In this document: piece by piece, positions 46,400 to 54,898 of the stretch
Numbering within the stretch: the first letter of the stretch is position 1
Layout: each line of letters begins with the position of its first letter
Source of the DNA: Nitrososphaeraceae archaeon
Lineage (GTDB): Archaea; Thermoproteota; Nitrososphaeria; Nitrososphaerales; Nitrososphaeraceae
Direction of reading: 5' to 3'
Length of the DNA stretch: 64,000 nucleotides
NCBI GenBank assembly: GCA_031316115.1
Contig: JALDRC010000003.1
Span: 248,001-312,000 of the forward strand
Translations under genes and position numbers: made by a program
Notes under the pieces: generated by a model
Told to the model about the DNA's origin: nothing
Databases searched by the model: none
The model's input: only the letters and a program-made list of their open reading frames with translations

Positions 46400-47773
46400 T
46401 TAGAATATTCGATTTAGATTAAATTTATAAACTAATTTTCCATCGATTTTATTTTTTTTAAATTCTAATACATAGATATTTGATACTGGATGGGTAAAAG
46501 TAATAAAAAAGATTCTGTCAACCGATGACAATTGTAAATGATAATCATAAAAATTAGAATATCTAGATTGTATTTCTAACTTTTTTATCAGGAGGGAGAT
46601 ATTCATGTGATTTTTTAGCAGATTTGATAATTCTGGATAATGGATTTCTTGTCCATAGTTGTCCAAATCAACTATACAGAATTTAGGTAGGTCAGGTTCT
46701 AATTTTTCCAACTCCTCATTCAATGAGTCAGAAAGTGTTATATTTTCTAACGAATTTTTTTGAAAAGAATTAACTTCAGATTTTTTAAAGAAATTTGAGA
46801 TACTAGTCAAATTATCGAAATTGTCTTTGTTTGACTCTGTTAGTATAGAATAATAGGATTTAATTAAAGAAGACTCCACAAAAAGTTTAGCTGGTTTTTG
46901 AATTGATTCGTTTATGAATTTTAATAAAAACAACATAACACCTCGTAATCCAATTTTAAAATCATATTCTATTAATATAGTAGAATTATCTAAAAATCCT
47001 CCATTAAGATCATTATTCAAGACATCATAACCAGATCCAAATTTATTTGATGTGACAATTGATGATTTAAAAAAGGGATCGGAAGTCAGATAGTCATGGT
47101 AGGATTCTATTGTTCTGAAAATACCGTCTTGTAATGTAAATAAAAATGATTTTTTTGTTACGTTTACCCCTCTTAATTTATTTAAATAAATCTCTCTTAA
47201 CTCGTGTCCTTGATAATTTTTATTCCTCAAAGTTACAACTCCATCCACTAAATAATCTAAAGTAGAAATTTCTGTTCCTTCTTGTACTAATATAAGTCTC
47301 CCTCCTGCTCGCTCTAACCACGTTTGTAAAACTCTCTCATTATTTAACCTTGATTCTCTATCCATAAATGAAGCTATTCCATCCCAGCTATCTACAATAA
47401 TTAATGGAGCTCTTACATCCATGAGTTGATTTGTTATTCTTTCAAATAAAGATTCAGGTTCATCCAGTCTTGCATCTTCGAAGTAGGGTGCAAATAAATT
47501 TTCATTTTTTGAATATTTGCCATTTAGATTAGAATTTTTATTTTTAAGATATTTATTTATCCATTTAAAGTAATAAAATAATTTATTGGGGGAAAGCCTA
47601 GTAGATATATAAAAGAAATTATTCTTAATATTTAATACTCTTAAAATTGTCAGACATAATGCTGTTTTACCCCTGCCTGGTTCTCCCTTAATAAGTAATG
47701 AATAAGTTTCATTTTTAAGAAATCGTAATAAATCATCAGGAATTTGAAATGTATGATTGTTATTTTCATTCAA
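46400..47773 (-). CDS. GvpD/KaiC-like P-loop ATPase
   Basis: The 457-residue protein starts with a RecA/KaiC-type ATPase: Walker A GEPGRGKTALCLTILR near 36-51 and Walker B APLIIVDSWDGIASF near 127-140, then REIYLNKLRGVNV. The remainder is a poorly conserved C-terminal region with a second, degenerate P-loop-like fold (TILIEYDFKIGLRG, FCIVDLDN). Haloarchaeal GvpD regulators, KaiC and RadA-like proteins share this N-terminal domain; the REIYLNKLRG motif is KaiC/GvpD-like. No gas vesicle genes are present in the window. It is the downstream partner of no obvious operon. The exact role is unknown. Confidence 0.72.
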   Translation of the reverse strand: MNENNNHTFQIPDDLLRFLKNETYSLLIKGEPGRGKTALCLTILRVLNIKNNFFYISTRLSPNKLFYYFKWINKYLKNKNSNLNGKYSKNENLFAPYFEDARLDEPESLFERITNQLMDVRAPLIIVDSWDGIASFMDRESRLNNERVLQTWLERAGGRLILVQEGTEISTLDYLVDGVVTLRNKNYQGHELREIYLNKLRGVNVTKKSFLFTLQDGIFRTIESYHDYLTSDPFFKSSIVTSNKFGSGYDVLNNDLNGGFLDNSTILIEYDFKIGLRGVMLFLLKFINESIQKPAKLFVESSLIKSYYSILTESNKDNFDNLTSISNFFKKSEVNSFQKNSLENITLSDSLNEELEKLEPDLPKFCIVDLDNYGQEIHYPELSNLLKNHMNISLLIKKLEIQSRYSNFYDYHLQLSSVDRIFFITFTHPVSNIYVLEFKKNKIDGKLVYKFNLNRIF

Positions 47774-47866
47774 CTGTATTCAAAGACATATTTAATCTTC
47801 TCTTATAATAATAGTTCTCATCATCTGAATATAAGAAAAATCTTAAAAAAGAGCTATAAAAAAAAA

Positions 47867-48961
47867 TTATGAGAACCATGGATTGATATTTTTTTGAAAT
47901 CTTAACGAATCAATTAATCCTTCAGCATAACCTATGCTTAACAAAGCTAATTCATACTTGTTTTGATTAAGAAATCTTTCGGAATCAATTAAATAATATT
48001 CTGCATTTTCCAACACATCAACCATTCCATGATTGATAATATTACTAGAATCGATAGTAGAACTATCTTTTTCTAGAAATGATTTCATTGTTTTTATCGC
48101 ATCTTTTGCTTTAGGTAGATATTTATTAATCATTCTTACAGCAATATGTTGAAACAGTTTAGAGTTGTCAGATGGCTTATCCAAATTAAGATGTATTGAA
48201 GTGACAACATCAATTTCAGTAAAATGAAGTGGACCTGGAATTATTATAGAATGTGGTCCGTCACCAAAGTTGCATTTATCTAAAGAAGATATTTTTCCAG
48301 ACTGAATTTTTTGAGAATTTTGCCCTATTCTTGATCCAATAATAACAAAGGTTTCGTCTGATATGATACCATATTTCAAATCTTTTTCTACTTCCTTCAA
48401 AAGAGAAATAGCAATACGTGGATTTAAGAATGAAAAATCTTTTTCGTCATTATTATTATATTCTGTTAGGATTAAGGTATGGTTACCAACCTTAAGATTT
48501 TCATAAATTGTAGAATAGACACTTATTGCAGATTGAGGATCAGACATAATGGTTGTTGTTCTTCCAAATTTATAATTATGTAGTCCACTTTCACCTATAA
48601 ACGAAAAAATTCCAGATGACCCATGAATAATCTTTGTATTTATCATATGATTATTAGCTCTATTTCTGAGTTCATTTATGGTTGTTGCCATTAAAGGGTC
48701 ACCATATGTAACCAAGGCTACAATAGAATTTTGTGATTGTGAAAGAATTTGTTTGGCATCTTCAACAAACCAACGTTTTACGATACTTATCTTTTTATTC
48801 TTTTCTGGATCCACAATCTGAATAAATTTTTCTATTTCACTATTGTTTATATAATTGGTGAATCTTTCGATATATACTATTTCACAACTCTTTAGGATTT
48901 CTAAAGCTTCTAAACTCATTCCTCTGCATCCACCTATCCCAAGTCCTATCAGGTATAACAT
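47867..48961 (-). CDS. dphB: Diphthine synthase fused to DUF357-like domain
   Basis: Residues 1-265 are a tetrapyrrole-methylase-fold diphthine synthase, which methylates the translation factor aEF2 histidine precursor to diphthine: MLYLIGLGIGGCRGMSLEA, YGDPLMATTINEL, HGSSGIFSFIGESGLHNYKF and the C-terminal FVIIGSRIGQ. From about 285 to 364 the protein continues with a helical domain, MINKYLPKAKDAIKTM and AEYYLIDSERFLNQNKYELALLSIGYAEGLID, which resembles DUF357, often a separate neighbour of dph5. Family length is usually about 260. It follows lysK by 57 bases on the same strand. Confidence 0.88.
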   Translation of the reverse strand: MLYLIGLGIGGCRGMSLEALEILKSCEIVYIERFTNYINNSEIEKFIQIVDPEKNKKISIVKRWFVEDAKQILSQSQNSIVALVTYGDPLMATTINELRNRANNHMINTKIIHGSSGIFSFIGESGLHNYKFGRTTTIMSDPQSAISVYSTIYENLKVGNHTLILTEYNNNDEKDFSFLNPRIAISLLKEVEKDLKYGIISDETFVIIGSRIGQNSQKIQSGKISSLDKCNFGDGPHSIIIPGPLHFTEIDVVTSIHLNLDKPSDNSKLFQHIAVRMINKYLPKAKDAIKTMKSFLEKDSSTIDSSNIINHGMVDVLENAEYYLIDSERFLNQNKYELALLSIGYAEGLIDSLRFQKNINPWFS

Positions 48962-49018
48962 ACTAGTAATGAAATTAGTAATGATGCATTTATTATCTTT
49001 AAGATCAATAGAGTCTTA

Positions 49019-50137
49019 CTAAATATTCTTTTTATAATTATACAATCTAGACATATGGAAAAGCGCTCTTTTGTATACTTCAATTCCAGTAACATATTCC
49101 TGAATATTGATATTTTCATCTATGCTATGAGAGGTATGTGGATCTCCTGGTCCATAAGTGACTACGGGAATTTTAAAGGCATTACCTATGATATTCATAT
49201 CACCTGTCCCTGTTTTACGCAACAAAACTGGTCTTTTCTTACATACATCCAATATAGAGAGAAAGAGTGACCTTACTAATAGAGAAGAATTATCAGCTTC
49301 GAAAGGTTCTGTAGAATCTTCAATTATGTAGTTTGTTTTGATACCTTTTTTTGCAGATATATCATTAATGATTTTATCGATTGAATTCAGTACTTGTTGA
49401 CAGGTATTAGTAGTTGGTATTCGTATATCCATTGTAATCTTACATTTTTGCGGTGTAACGTTATGACTTGAACCTCCAGTTATTTCAGTTAAACAGCAAC
49501 TAATAGAGCTAGTTTTTTTTTCCTTATTGTCTGTTTTGTTAATTTCATTCTTTATTGCAATCCAAAAATCATAAGATTCTTCAATAGAATTTTTTGCCAA
49601 CCAAGGCGCACTAGCATGAGCACTTTCAAGAACATCACAAATTAATTTTATAGCTAGTCTTCCCTTGTATGATATGGTTATATTCTGAATACCGCTTGGT
49701 TCACCAAAAATGGCATAATCAACTTCTAAATTATTTTTTACGAGTTGTTTGCTTCCTGTAGCATTACCTTCTTCATCAACCACTCCTGCAAAAATAATAG
49801 TTCCATTTTGTTTGGGGAACTCTGATGCTGCCAATAACATTGCTATTAAAGGAGCTTTAGCATCTGATGCACCGCGTCCAAATAAATAACCGTTCTCCAT
49901 CCTAACCGGTACTTTATTTGGAACTGTGTCCATGTGACCACAAAGAAGTATTCTTGGATACCCACTTCCCTTTGTAGCAATTACATTTCCTACACTATCA
50001 ATCTGGGCTTGTTCAAAGCCAAGATCATTTATACATGATTCCTTCAGCATATTAGCCAAAGGAGCTTCAGACCTTGAAGGTGTATAAAGGTCTAGTGATC
50101 TTCTTAAAAGTTCGACAGCATAAGTAGTAGAAACCAA
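49019..50137 (-). CDS. lysK: [LysW]-lysine/[LysW]-ornithine hydrolase
   Basis: This M20-family metallopeptidase releases lysine or ornithine from its LysW carrier in the last step of the LysW pathway. The 372-residue protein shows the zinc motifs LLCGHMDTVP near 70-79, GRGASDAKAPLIAML, GVVDEEGNATG with the catalytic Glu, FGEPSG, and GPGDPHTSHSIDENI near the C-terminus. Only one hydrolase is present, so it probably serves both arms. It starts 14 bases after lysX on the same strand. Confidence 0.92.
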   Translation of the reverse strand: MVSTTYAVELLRRSLDLYTPSRSEAPLANMLKESCINDLGFEQAQIDSVGNVIATKGSGYPRILLCGHMDTVPNKVPVRMENGYLFGRGASDAKAPLIAMLLAASEFPKQNGTIIFAGVVDEEGNATGSKQLVKNNLEVDYAIFGEPSGIQNITISYKGRLAIKLICDVLESAHASAPWLAKNSIEESYDFWIAIKNEINKTDNKEKKTSSISCCLTEITGGSSHNVTPQKCKITMDIRIPTTNTCQQVLNSIDKIINDISAKKGIKTNYIIEDSTEPFEADNSSLLVRSLFLSILDVCKKRPVLLRKTGTGDMNIIGNAFKIPVVTYGPGDPHTSHSIDENINIQEYVTGIEVYKRALFHMSRLYNYKKNI

Positions 50138-50150
50138 TTCTAATAATTAA

Positions 50151-51017
50151 TTAGTTGTATTTTATGGAATAGTCAACTATTATTTCCTGAATTGCTATTC
50201 CTGTGACCTTGACTGTATTTTTAAATTCTGTAGTATTATTTACTTCGTGTACGACCAAACCATCTCTGGAGCTTTCCATAAGATCTACGCCTACTATTTT
50301 TCCACCTACTATTTTTGTAGATTTTAAACATATATCCTCAAGTTCCTTTGTAATATGACATGCTTCAGCTCTGCCTCCTAAGGCCATATTTGTTTTCCAT
50401 GAATTACCCCCTGAATACCTGTAAATTGCGGCTACCACTGAATCACCTACAACTATAGCCCTAATATCCCTTGGGGGTCTATCTACGAATTCTTCTAGAT
50501 AATATACGTGATAGAGTGGAAACATATGTTCCCTATCTTCTATAACTGCCTTGGCAGCATCAGAATCTTTTAGCAGAGCTATTAATCTTCCCCAGCTTCC
50601 AATGGTTGGTTTAATAATCGTTGGATATCCAAATTTGTTGAGGGCATTTAGTGCTGACTCAGCTGAGAAAGCTGTTATTACTTTTGGAGTTTTTATTCCC
50701 GCATTTTTTAATTTCATATGTGTAAAAAGTTTGTTGCCACAGACAATAGCAGTATCTAAAGGATTTATGACCTTTGCCCCTAAACCTTCCAAAGCAGCAG
50801 TTGAATGAAGGCTCTTGAAATAACTAACAGATCTCTGTAAAATTGTTTGATCAAGATATTCTGAAGGATTATTAAGATCCAAAATTAGATCTTTACAATC
50901 GATATTTTTTATTTCAATCCCTTTTTTTCTTGCAGCCTCATAAATAGCCTTTTCTTCCCACCTAATGTTATCATAAAGAAGAATGAGAGAAGTTGTGTTC
51001 TTCCTCTCAGTAGTCAC
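50151..51017 (-). CDS. lysX: LysW ligase, probably for alpha-aminoadipate (LysX)
   Basis: This ATP-grasp ligase attaches an amino acid to the C-terminal Glu of LysW. Motifs: ALGGRAEACHITKELED, YLEEFVDRPPRDIR and the end motif VHEVNNTTEFKNTV near 260-275. The NNTTEF sequence matches the NTxEF signature of alpha-aminoadipate-type LysX, whereas the second ligase has NSNVEF. Start is GTG at 51015-51017 overlapping the lysW stop codon TGA by four bases (GTGA), a translational coupling sign. It is paired with the lysW ending in Gln. Confidence 0.9.
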   Translation of the reverse strand: MTTERKNTTSLILLYDNIRWEEKAIYEAARKKGIEIKNIDCKDLILDLNNPSEYLDQTILQRSVSYFKSLHSTAALEGLGAKVINPLDTAIVCGNKLFTHMKLKNAGIKTPKVITAFSAESALNALNKFGYPTIIKPTIGSWGRLIALLKDSDAAKAVIEDREHMFPLYHVYYLEEFVDRPPRDIRAIVVGDSVVAAIYRYSGGNSWKTNMALGGRAEACHITKELEDICLKSTKIVGGKIVGVDLMESSRDGLVVHEVNNTTEFKNTVKVTGIAIQEIIVDYSIKYN

Positions 51018-51181
51018 TGTCCCCAGTCCTCGCCAACCACTTGAGCCGGTTTAATATCAAATCCATTCTCACTCTTTATTAGTTCATAACTGGAACCACA
51101 ATCAGGACAAGCCACTATTTCCCCTTCAATAGAGTCATCAAGGATTTTTATTTCCGCGTCACATTCTTTACATTTTACCAT
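51014..51181 (-). CDS. lysW: LysW carrier protein 1, C-terminus EDWGQ
   Basis: This 55-residue protein starts with ATG at 51179-51181 and ends with TGA at 51014-51016. It has the LysW zinc motifs CKEC at 4-7 and CPDC at 25-28, the acidic middle, and the C-terminal extension PAQVVGEDWGQ. LysW normally ends EDWGE, and the terminal Glu side-chain carboxyl is the attachment site for alpha-aminoadipate or glutamate. Here the codon is CAG, giving Gln. The second copy at 56936-57109 has Glu. The gene sits between the homocitrate-synthase-like gene and lysX. Confidence 0.92.
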   Translation of the reverse strand: MVKCKECDAEIKILDDSIEGEIVACPDCGSSYELIKSENGFDIKPAQVVGEDWGQ

Positions 51182-51188
51182 TTTCTTT

Positions 51189-52397
51189 TTACTCCTTTTT
51201 CACATTTGTTGTTTCTTCATTAAGTATTTTTCTTTCCAAACGATCATCAAGGTAAAGTTCAAGAACATCTCCCATCCTTAGCTCTTTTAATCCGCGGGCC
51301 AGTTTTTCCGCCTCGCTTCTAGTCGTTTCGAGACCCAATAAAGATAACAAGTAAGCTGCTCCATTCTTACCTGCCAGTTCACCAAAAACAATTTTTCTTC
51401 TATTCCCCACGATTTTAGGTTCAATTATTTCATAAGCGGAAGGATTTCTCAGAATAGCAGCCAAATGTGTACCTGCTTTATGTTTGTACGCACTGTCTCC
51501 TACTAGTGGTTTAGATTCTGGAATTTCTAATCCGGTATATTGAGAAATTGTTTTTGATAAATCTTTCAACATATGTAATCTAAAATTATTTTTAGATTTG
51601 TATATCAACGTTAAGGCTATAGAAGCTTCTGCAAGAGAAGGTATCCCGGTCCTTTCCCCAAAGCCATCTATTGTAGTATGTAATTGATCAGCACCAGCCT
51701 CACATCCAGCTAACGCGTTGGCTAAGGCTAAACCTATATCATTGTGACAATGTACATCAAGAGAGGTCTTTGTCTTGTCTATATTATCATGGATAGTCTT
51801 GACTAAATTATACATTCCATTTGGCCGCATAATTCCTACTGTATCTGGAATGCTAATCCTTTCAATACCTATGTTACTAATTTCTTTACACATTTCTAAG
51901 AGAAAAGATGGTTCCGTTCGACTTGCATCTTCCATTGTAAATCTAGATTTTAGCCCGTAAGATTTAATATATTCTGCTACCTCGATTGCCCTTCTCTTGG
52001 CTTCTTCCCTAGATATTTTAAGCTTGGCAGTTAAATGAATATCAGAAATCCCCAAGTATGTCGCTACCCAAGTAGCACCAGTTTGAAGAGCTCTATCTAC
52101 ATCAGTTTTAATTGCTCTAACATGTGCTACGATATCAGCTTTTAGTTGTTGTTTGATGATAGTTCTAGTTGAATCAAAATGATCTTGAGAAACAACCGGA
52201 CTGATCTCTATCTGATCAACTCCAAATGAATCTAACATCCAGGCGATTTGTATACGTTGCTTGCTTGTAAAAGAAACTCCAGGATGTTGTTCTCCCTCTC
52301 GTAAAGTAGAATCAAGTATTTTGATTTTTTTATTATCATCGCCTATGTTGTTATAAAAGTGCGCATAATAGTTTGGATCGTCTGATTTCAGTATCAT
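51189..52397 (-). CDS. Homocitrate synthase-like LeuA-family enzyme
   Basis: The enzyme condenses acetyl-CoA with 2-oxoglutarate (or a related 2-oxoacid) in the first step of the alpha-aminoadipate lysine route. The 402-residue protein has the HMGL-like barrel with KILDSTLREGEQHPGVSF at 25-42, the metal site DVHCHNDIGLALANAL, and DQLHTTIDGFGERTGI, and a C-terminal swivel domain. Distinguishing homocitrate from 2-isopropylmalate synthase by eye is not fully certain, but location next to lysW/lysX and the DSTLREGEQHPGVSF motif favour homocitrate synthase. The ATG is at 52395-52397, with a TATA-like ATTTATATC about 37 bases upstream. Confidence 0.83.
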   Translation of the reverse strand: MILKSDDPNYYAHFYNNIGDDNKKIKILDSTLREGEQHPGVSFTSKQRIQIAWMLDSFGVDQIEISPVVSQDHFDSTRTIIKQQLKADIVAHVRAIKTDVDRALQTGATWVATYLGISDIHLTAKLKISREEAKRRAIEVAEYIKSYGLKSRFTMEDASRTEPSFLLEMCKEISNIGIERISIPDTVGIMRPNGMYNLVKTIHDNIDKTKTSLDVHCHNDIGLALANALAGCEAGADQLHTTIDGFGERTGIPSLAEASIALTLIYKSKNNFRLHMLKDLSKTISQYTGLEIPESKPLVGDSAYKHKAGTHLAAILRNPSAYEIIEPKIVGNRRKIVFGELAGKNGAAYLLSLLGLETTRSEAEKLARGLKELRMGDVLELYLDDRLERKILNEETTNVKKE

Positions 52398-52504
52398 ATT
52401 TGTATATCTGAAACAACTTTCGCATAAGATATAAATGTTATCGCCATATTAGTTAACCAAAATACGAATTCAATCAAGAAACAAAGTGGTATGAATCTAT
52501 ATAT

Positions 52505-52930
52505 TCATTTCATAGTTTTGAGGATTATTACTGTATTAGTATCTGAAACTCCTTCGATTTTTCTAACTTCATCAATGTAGGAATTTATTTGAGAGATCGC
52601 GGGAGCACTTATTATAGCGGCTATGTCGTACTGTCCAGTGATTTCATAGACAACCTCTATTCCCTCTAACTTCAATAGCCTCGAGGTAACGGTAGAAGTA
52701 TCTGATGTGGATGCTACTGAAATAAGTGTAATTGCACTAGTTTTCTCATCTTGGCTTATCTCAATAGTAAATTTTTTTATAGCTTTATTGTCACATAAAT
52801 TTTTTACCCTCCTTCTCACTGCTGATTCTGAAAGTCCTATGGAATTAGCTATTTCTACAAATGATCTGCGTGAGTCCTCCTGCAGTATTTTAATAATTTT
52901 TTTATCAAAGGAATCGAGATTATTTAACAT
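52505..52930 (-). CDS. Lrp/AsnC-family transcription regulator, LysM-like
   Basis: The 141-residue protein has an N-terminal helix-turn-helix (IIKILQEDSRRSFVEIANSI and SESAVRRRVKNL) and a C-terminal RAM ligand domain (GQYDIAAIISAPAI). It is placed inside the lysine/arginine cluster, overlapping the aminotransferase gene by 11 bases, which is where the lysine-responsive regulator LysM lies in Sulfolobales. It therefore probably regulates this cluster by binding lysine or a related amino acid; the ligand is inferred. Confidence 0.87.
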   Translation of the reverse strand: MLNNLDSFDKKIIKILQEDSRRSFVEIANSIGLSESAVRRRVKNLCDNKAIKKFTIEISQDEKTSAITLISVASTSDTSTVTSRLLKLEGIEVVYEITGQYDIAAIISAPAISQINSYIDEVRKIEGVSDTNTVIILKTMK

Positions 52931-54119
52931 TTCTTCTTTCCTCTTCCTTTAGTAATATTCTATCCATAATTTCCAGGGTTTTTAATACTTTTTCGTCATC
53001 TAAAACTAATGGTGGGAGTAATCTAATTATATTTCTTCCAGAATACAACATAAGGAGTCCTTCTTTTATACCATCCAATAACACATTTCTAACATCAAAA
53101 CGAAGCTCTACTGCAAGCATTAGTCCTAGTCCTCGAACATCTCGTATTATTTTATGATTTTTCTTTAGTTCTAATAATCCTTGTTTAAAAATACCTCCGA
53201 TATTCACAGCATTTTCTACAAGTTTATCCTCTAATAACGAATCAATTGTAGCAACTCCAGCAGAACAAGAAAGAGGATTGCCAGCAAATGTCGACGAATG
53301 TTCACCAAGTTTCATATTATCAATTATTTCAGGCTTGCATAAGGTTAATCCCATAGGCAAACCCCCTGCTATACCTTTAGCAAGACACATAATATCAGGA
53401 GTAGTTTTCCAATGTTGTCCTGCCCACATCATCCCTGTTCTTCCTAATCCAGTTTGGATCTCATCAAAAATCAATACCAAATTGTTAGCATCACATATTC
53501 TTCTAATTTCCTGTAAAGTTCCTTCTGGTGGTACTATAATACCTGTTTCGCCTTGAATAGGTTCGACAATAACAGTTCCAATATTATTGTCCAATTCTTC
53601 TTCAATTTTTGATGGAGTATGTGGTGGTACAAATTTGACACCATCCAGTAAAGGTTGAAAAGATTTTCTATATTTTTCACTGTATGTTACAGATAAAGAC
53701 CCAAAAGTCTTTCCGTGGTATCCACCATTCATAGCAATTATCCCACTTTTTCCAGTATATTTTCTAGAAAATTTAATAGCTGCTTCTACTGATTCCGTTC
53801 CGCTATTACTAAAGAAAACTTTAGACAGCTTTGTTGGAGCTATATTGGATATTCTTTTTAAAAAATTTAATCTTGTATCATTGTATATTGACATATGACA
53901 TGTAATTAGTTTTTCTGCTTGTTCACGAATAGCTTGTACTACCCTGTCGTTACAATGACCCACCAATGCTACACCATAGCCTCCCATACAATCAATGTAT
54001 TCTTTTCCTGTAGTATCCCACACAGTTACACCTTTTCCCTTTGCTATATTGACAGGAAAACGTTGGTATAGATTTCCTAAGTATAGATCTTCCCCATTCA
54101 TTTGCTTATCACCGTGCAA
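52920..54119 (-). CDS. argD: LysW-aminoadipate semialdehyde/glutamate semialdehyde transaminase
   Basis: This PLP-dependent class III aminotransferase acts on the LysW-bound semialdehyde to give LysW-lysine or LysW-ornithine. The 399-residue protein has MGGYGVALVGH, FFSNSGTESVEAAIKFSRKY, LIFDEIQTGLGRTGMMWA and the PLP lysine in CLAKGIAGGLPMG. The start overlaps the argB/lysZ gene by 22 bases. The family includes ArgD and LysJ; one enzyme for both arms is likely because only one copy is visible. Confidence 0.93.
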   Translation of the reverse strand: MHGDKQMNGEDLYLGNLYQRFPVNIAKGKGVTVWDTTGKEYIDCMGGYGVALVGHCNDRVVQAIREQAEKLITCHMSIYNDTRLNFLKRISNIAPTKLSKVFFSNSGTESVEAAIKFSRKYTGKSGIIAMNGGYHGKTFGSLSVTYSEKYRKSFQPLLDGVKFVPPHTPSKIEEELDNNIGTVIVEPIQGETGIIVPPEGTLQEIRRICDANNLVLIFDEIQTGLGRTGMMWAGQHWKTTPDIMCLAKGIAGGLPMGLTLCKPEIIDNMKLGEHSSTFAGNPLSCSAGVATIDSLLEDKLVENAVNIGGIFKQGLLELKKNHKIIRDVRGLGLMLAVELRFDVRNVLLDGIKEGLLMLYSGRNIIRLLPPLVLDDEKVLKTLEIMDRILLKEEERRNVK

Positions 54120-54898
54120 TTAAAATGAGAGATTGCGGTAGAAATTGGATTTTCGACATTTCCTGATGCGATTATTGTCTCTGTAACACCCATTTCGAGA
54201 GATTCTGTGCACGCAAGTACCTTTTTTTCCATTCCGTAACCAATTTTAGGTATTGATTCTTTAGCTGTATCATAATTCATATTTTTAACTAATTCCCCGT
54301 TTAACATGAGACCGTTAACATTGGTAATAAAAATCACTTTATCAGCTTGTAAGCTTCCTGCGATATATGCCGCAGCTCTATCTCCATCTACATTTAAGAA
54401 TTCGATTTCTTCACTTAGAGCAATTGGAGAAACAACAGGAACAAAATTATTTGTTACTAAGAGTTTTATCAAGGAAGACTCTACGTTTTTTATTTTTCCT
54501 GTATATCCCCCATCTATTGCCATCTTTCTTCCATTTTCATTTAATATTATCAACTTCTTCTTCCTTTCTGCTTTAATGGTAGCACCATCTATTCCAGAAA
54601 TCCCTACAGCTGGAATACCATTATTAAGTAGCATTCGTACTATTGATTTGTTTATTTTTCCAGACATCACCATCGTATAAATTTCTGCAGTTTCTTTGTC
54701 AGTATATCTACTTCTTACTCCTGTTGGGGAAACAATGAATCTTTGTTCTTTACCCAACTTGTTCCCGATATTTGTTACTTCTTTGCCTCCTCCATGTACA
54801 AGCACTATTTTTTCGTCTTTCAGTAGATTTTTAATATCGAGTATAGCAGAAGGATGCAACCCTTCTACTATACTGCCACCTATTTTAATGACTATCAT
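54098..54898 (-). CDS. argB: LysW-amino acid kinase (ArgB/LysZ family)
   Basis: This kinase phosphorylates the side-chain carboxyl of LysW-bound glutamate or aminoadipate. The 266-residue protein has the amino acid kinase-fold motifs IVIKIGGSIVEG, IVLVHGGGKEVTNIG and IFITNVNGLMLNGE. It overlaps the reductase gene by four bases and the transaminase gene by 22, so the three are tightly coupled. As with the other shared enzymes, dual specificity is inferred. Confidence 0.93.
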   Translation of the reverse strand: MIVIKIGGSIVEGLHPSAILDIKNLLKDEKIVLVHGGGKEVTNIGNKLGKEQRFIVSPTGVRSRYTDKETAEIYTMVMSGKINKSIVRMLLNNGIPAVGISGIDGATIKAERKKKLIILNENGRKMAIDGGYTGKIKNVESSLIKLLVTNNFVPVVSPIALSEEIEFLNVDGDRAAAYIAGSLQADKVIFITNVNGLMLNGELVKNMNYDTAKESIPKIGYGMEKKVLACTESLEMGVTETIIASGNVENPISTAISHFNCTVISK

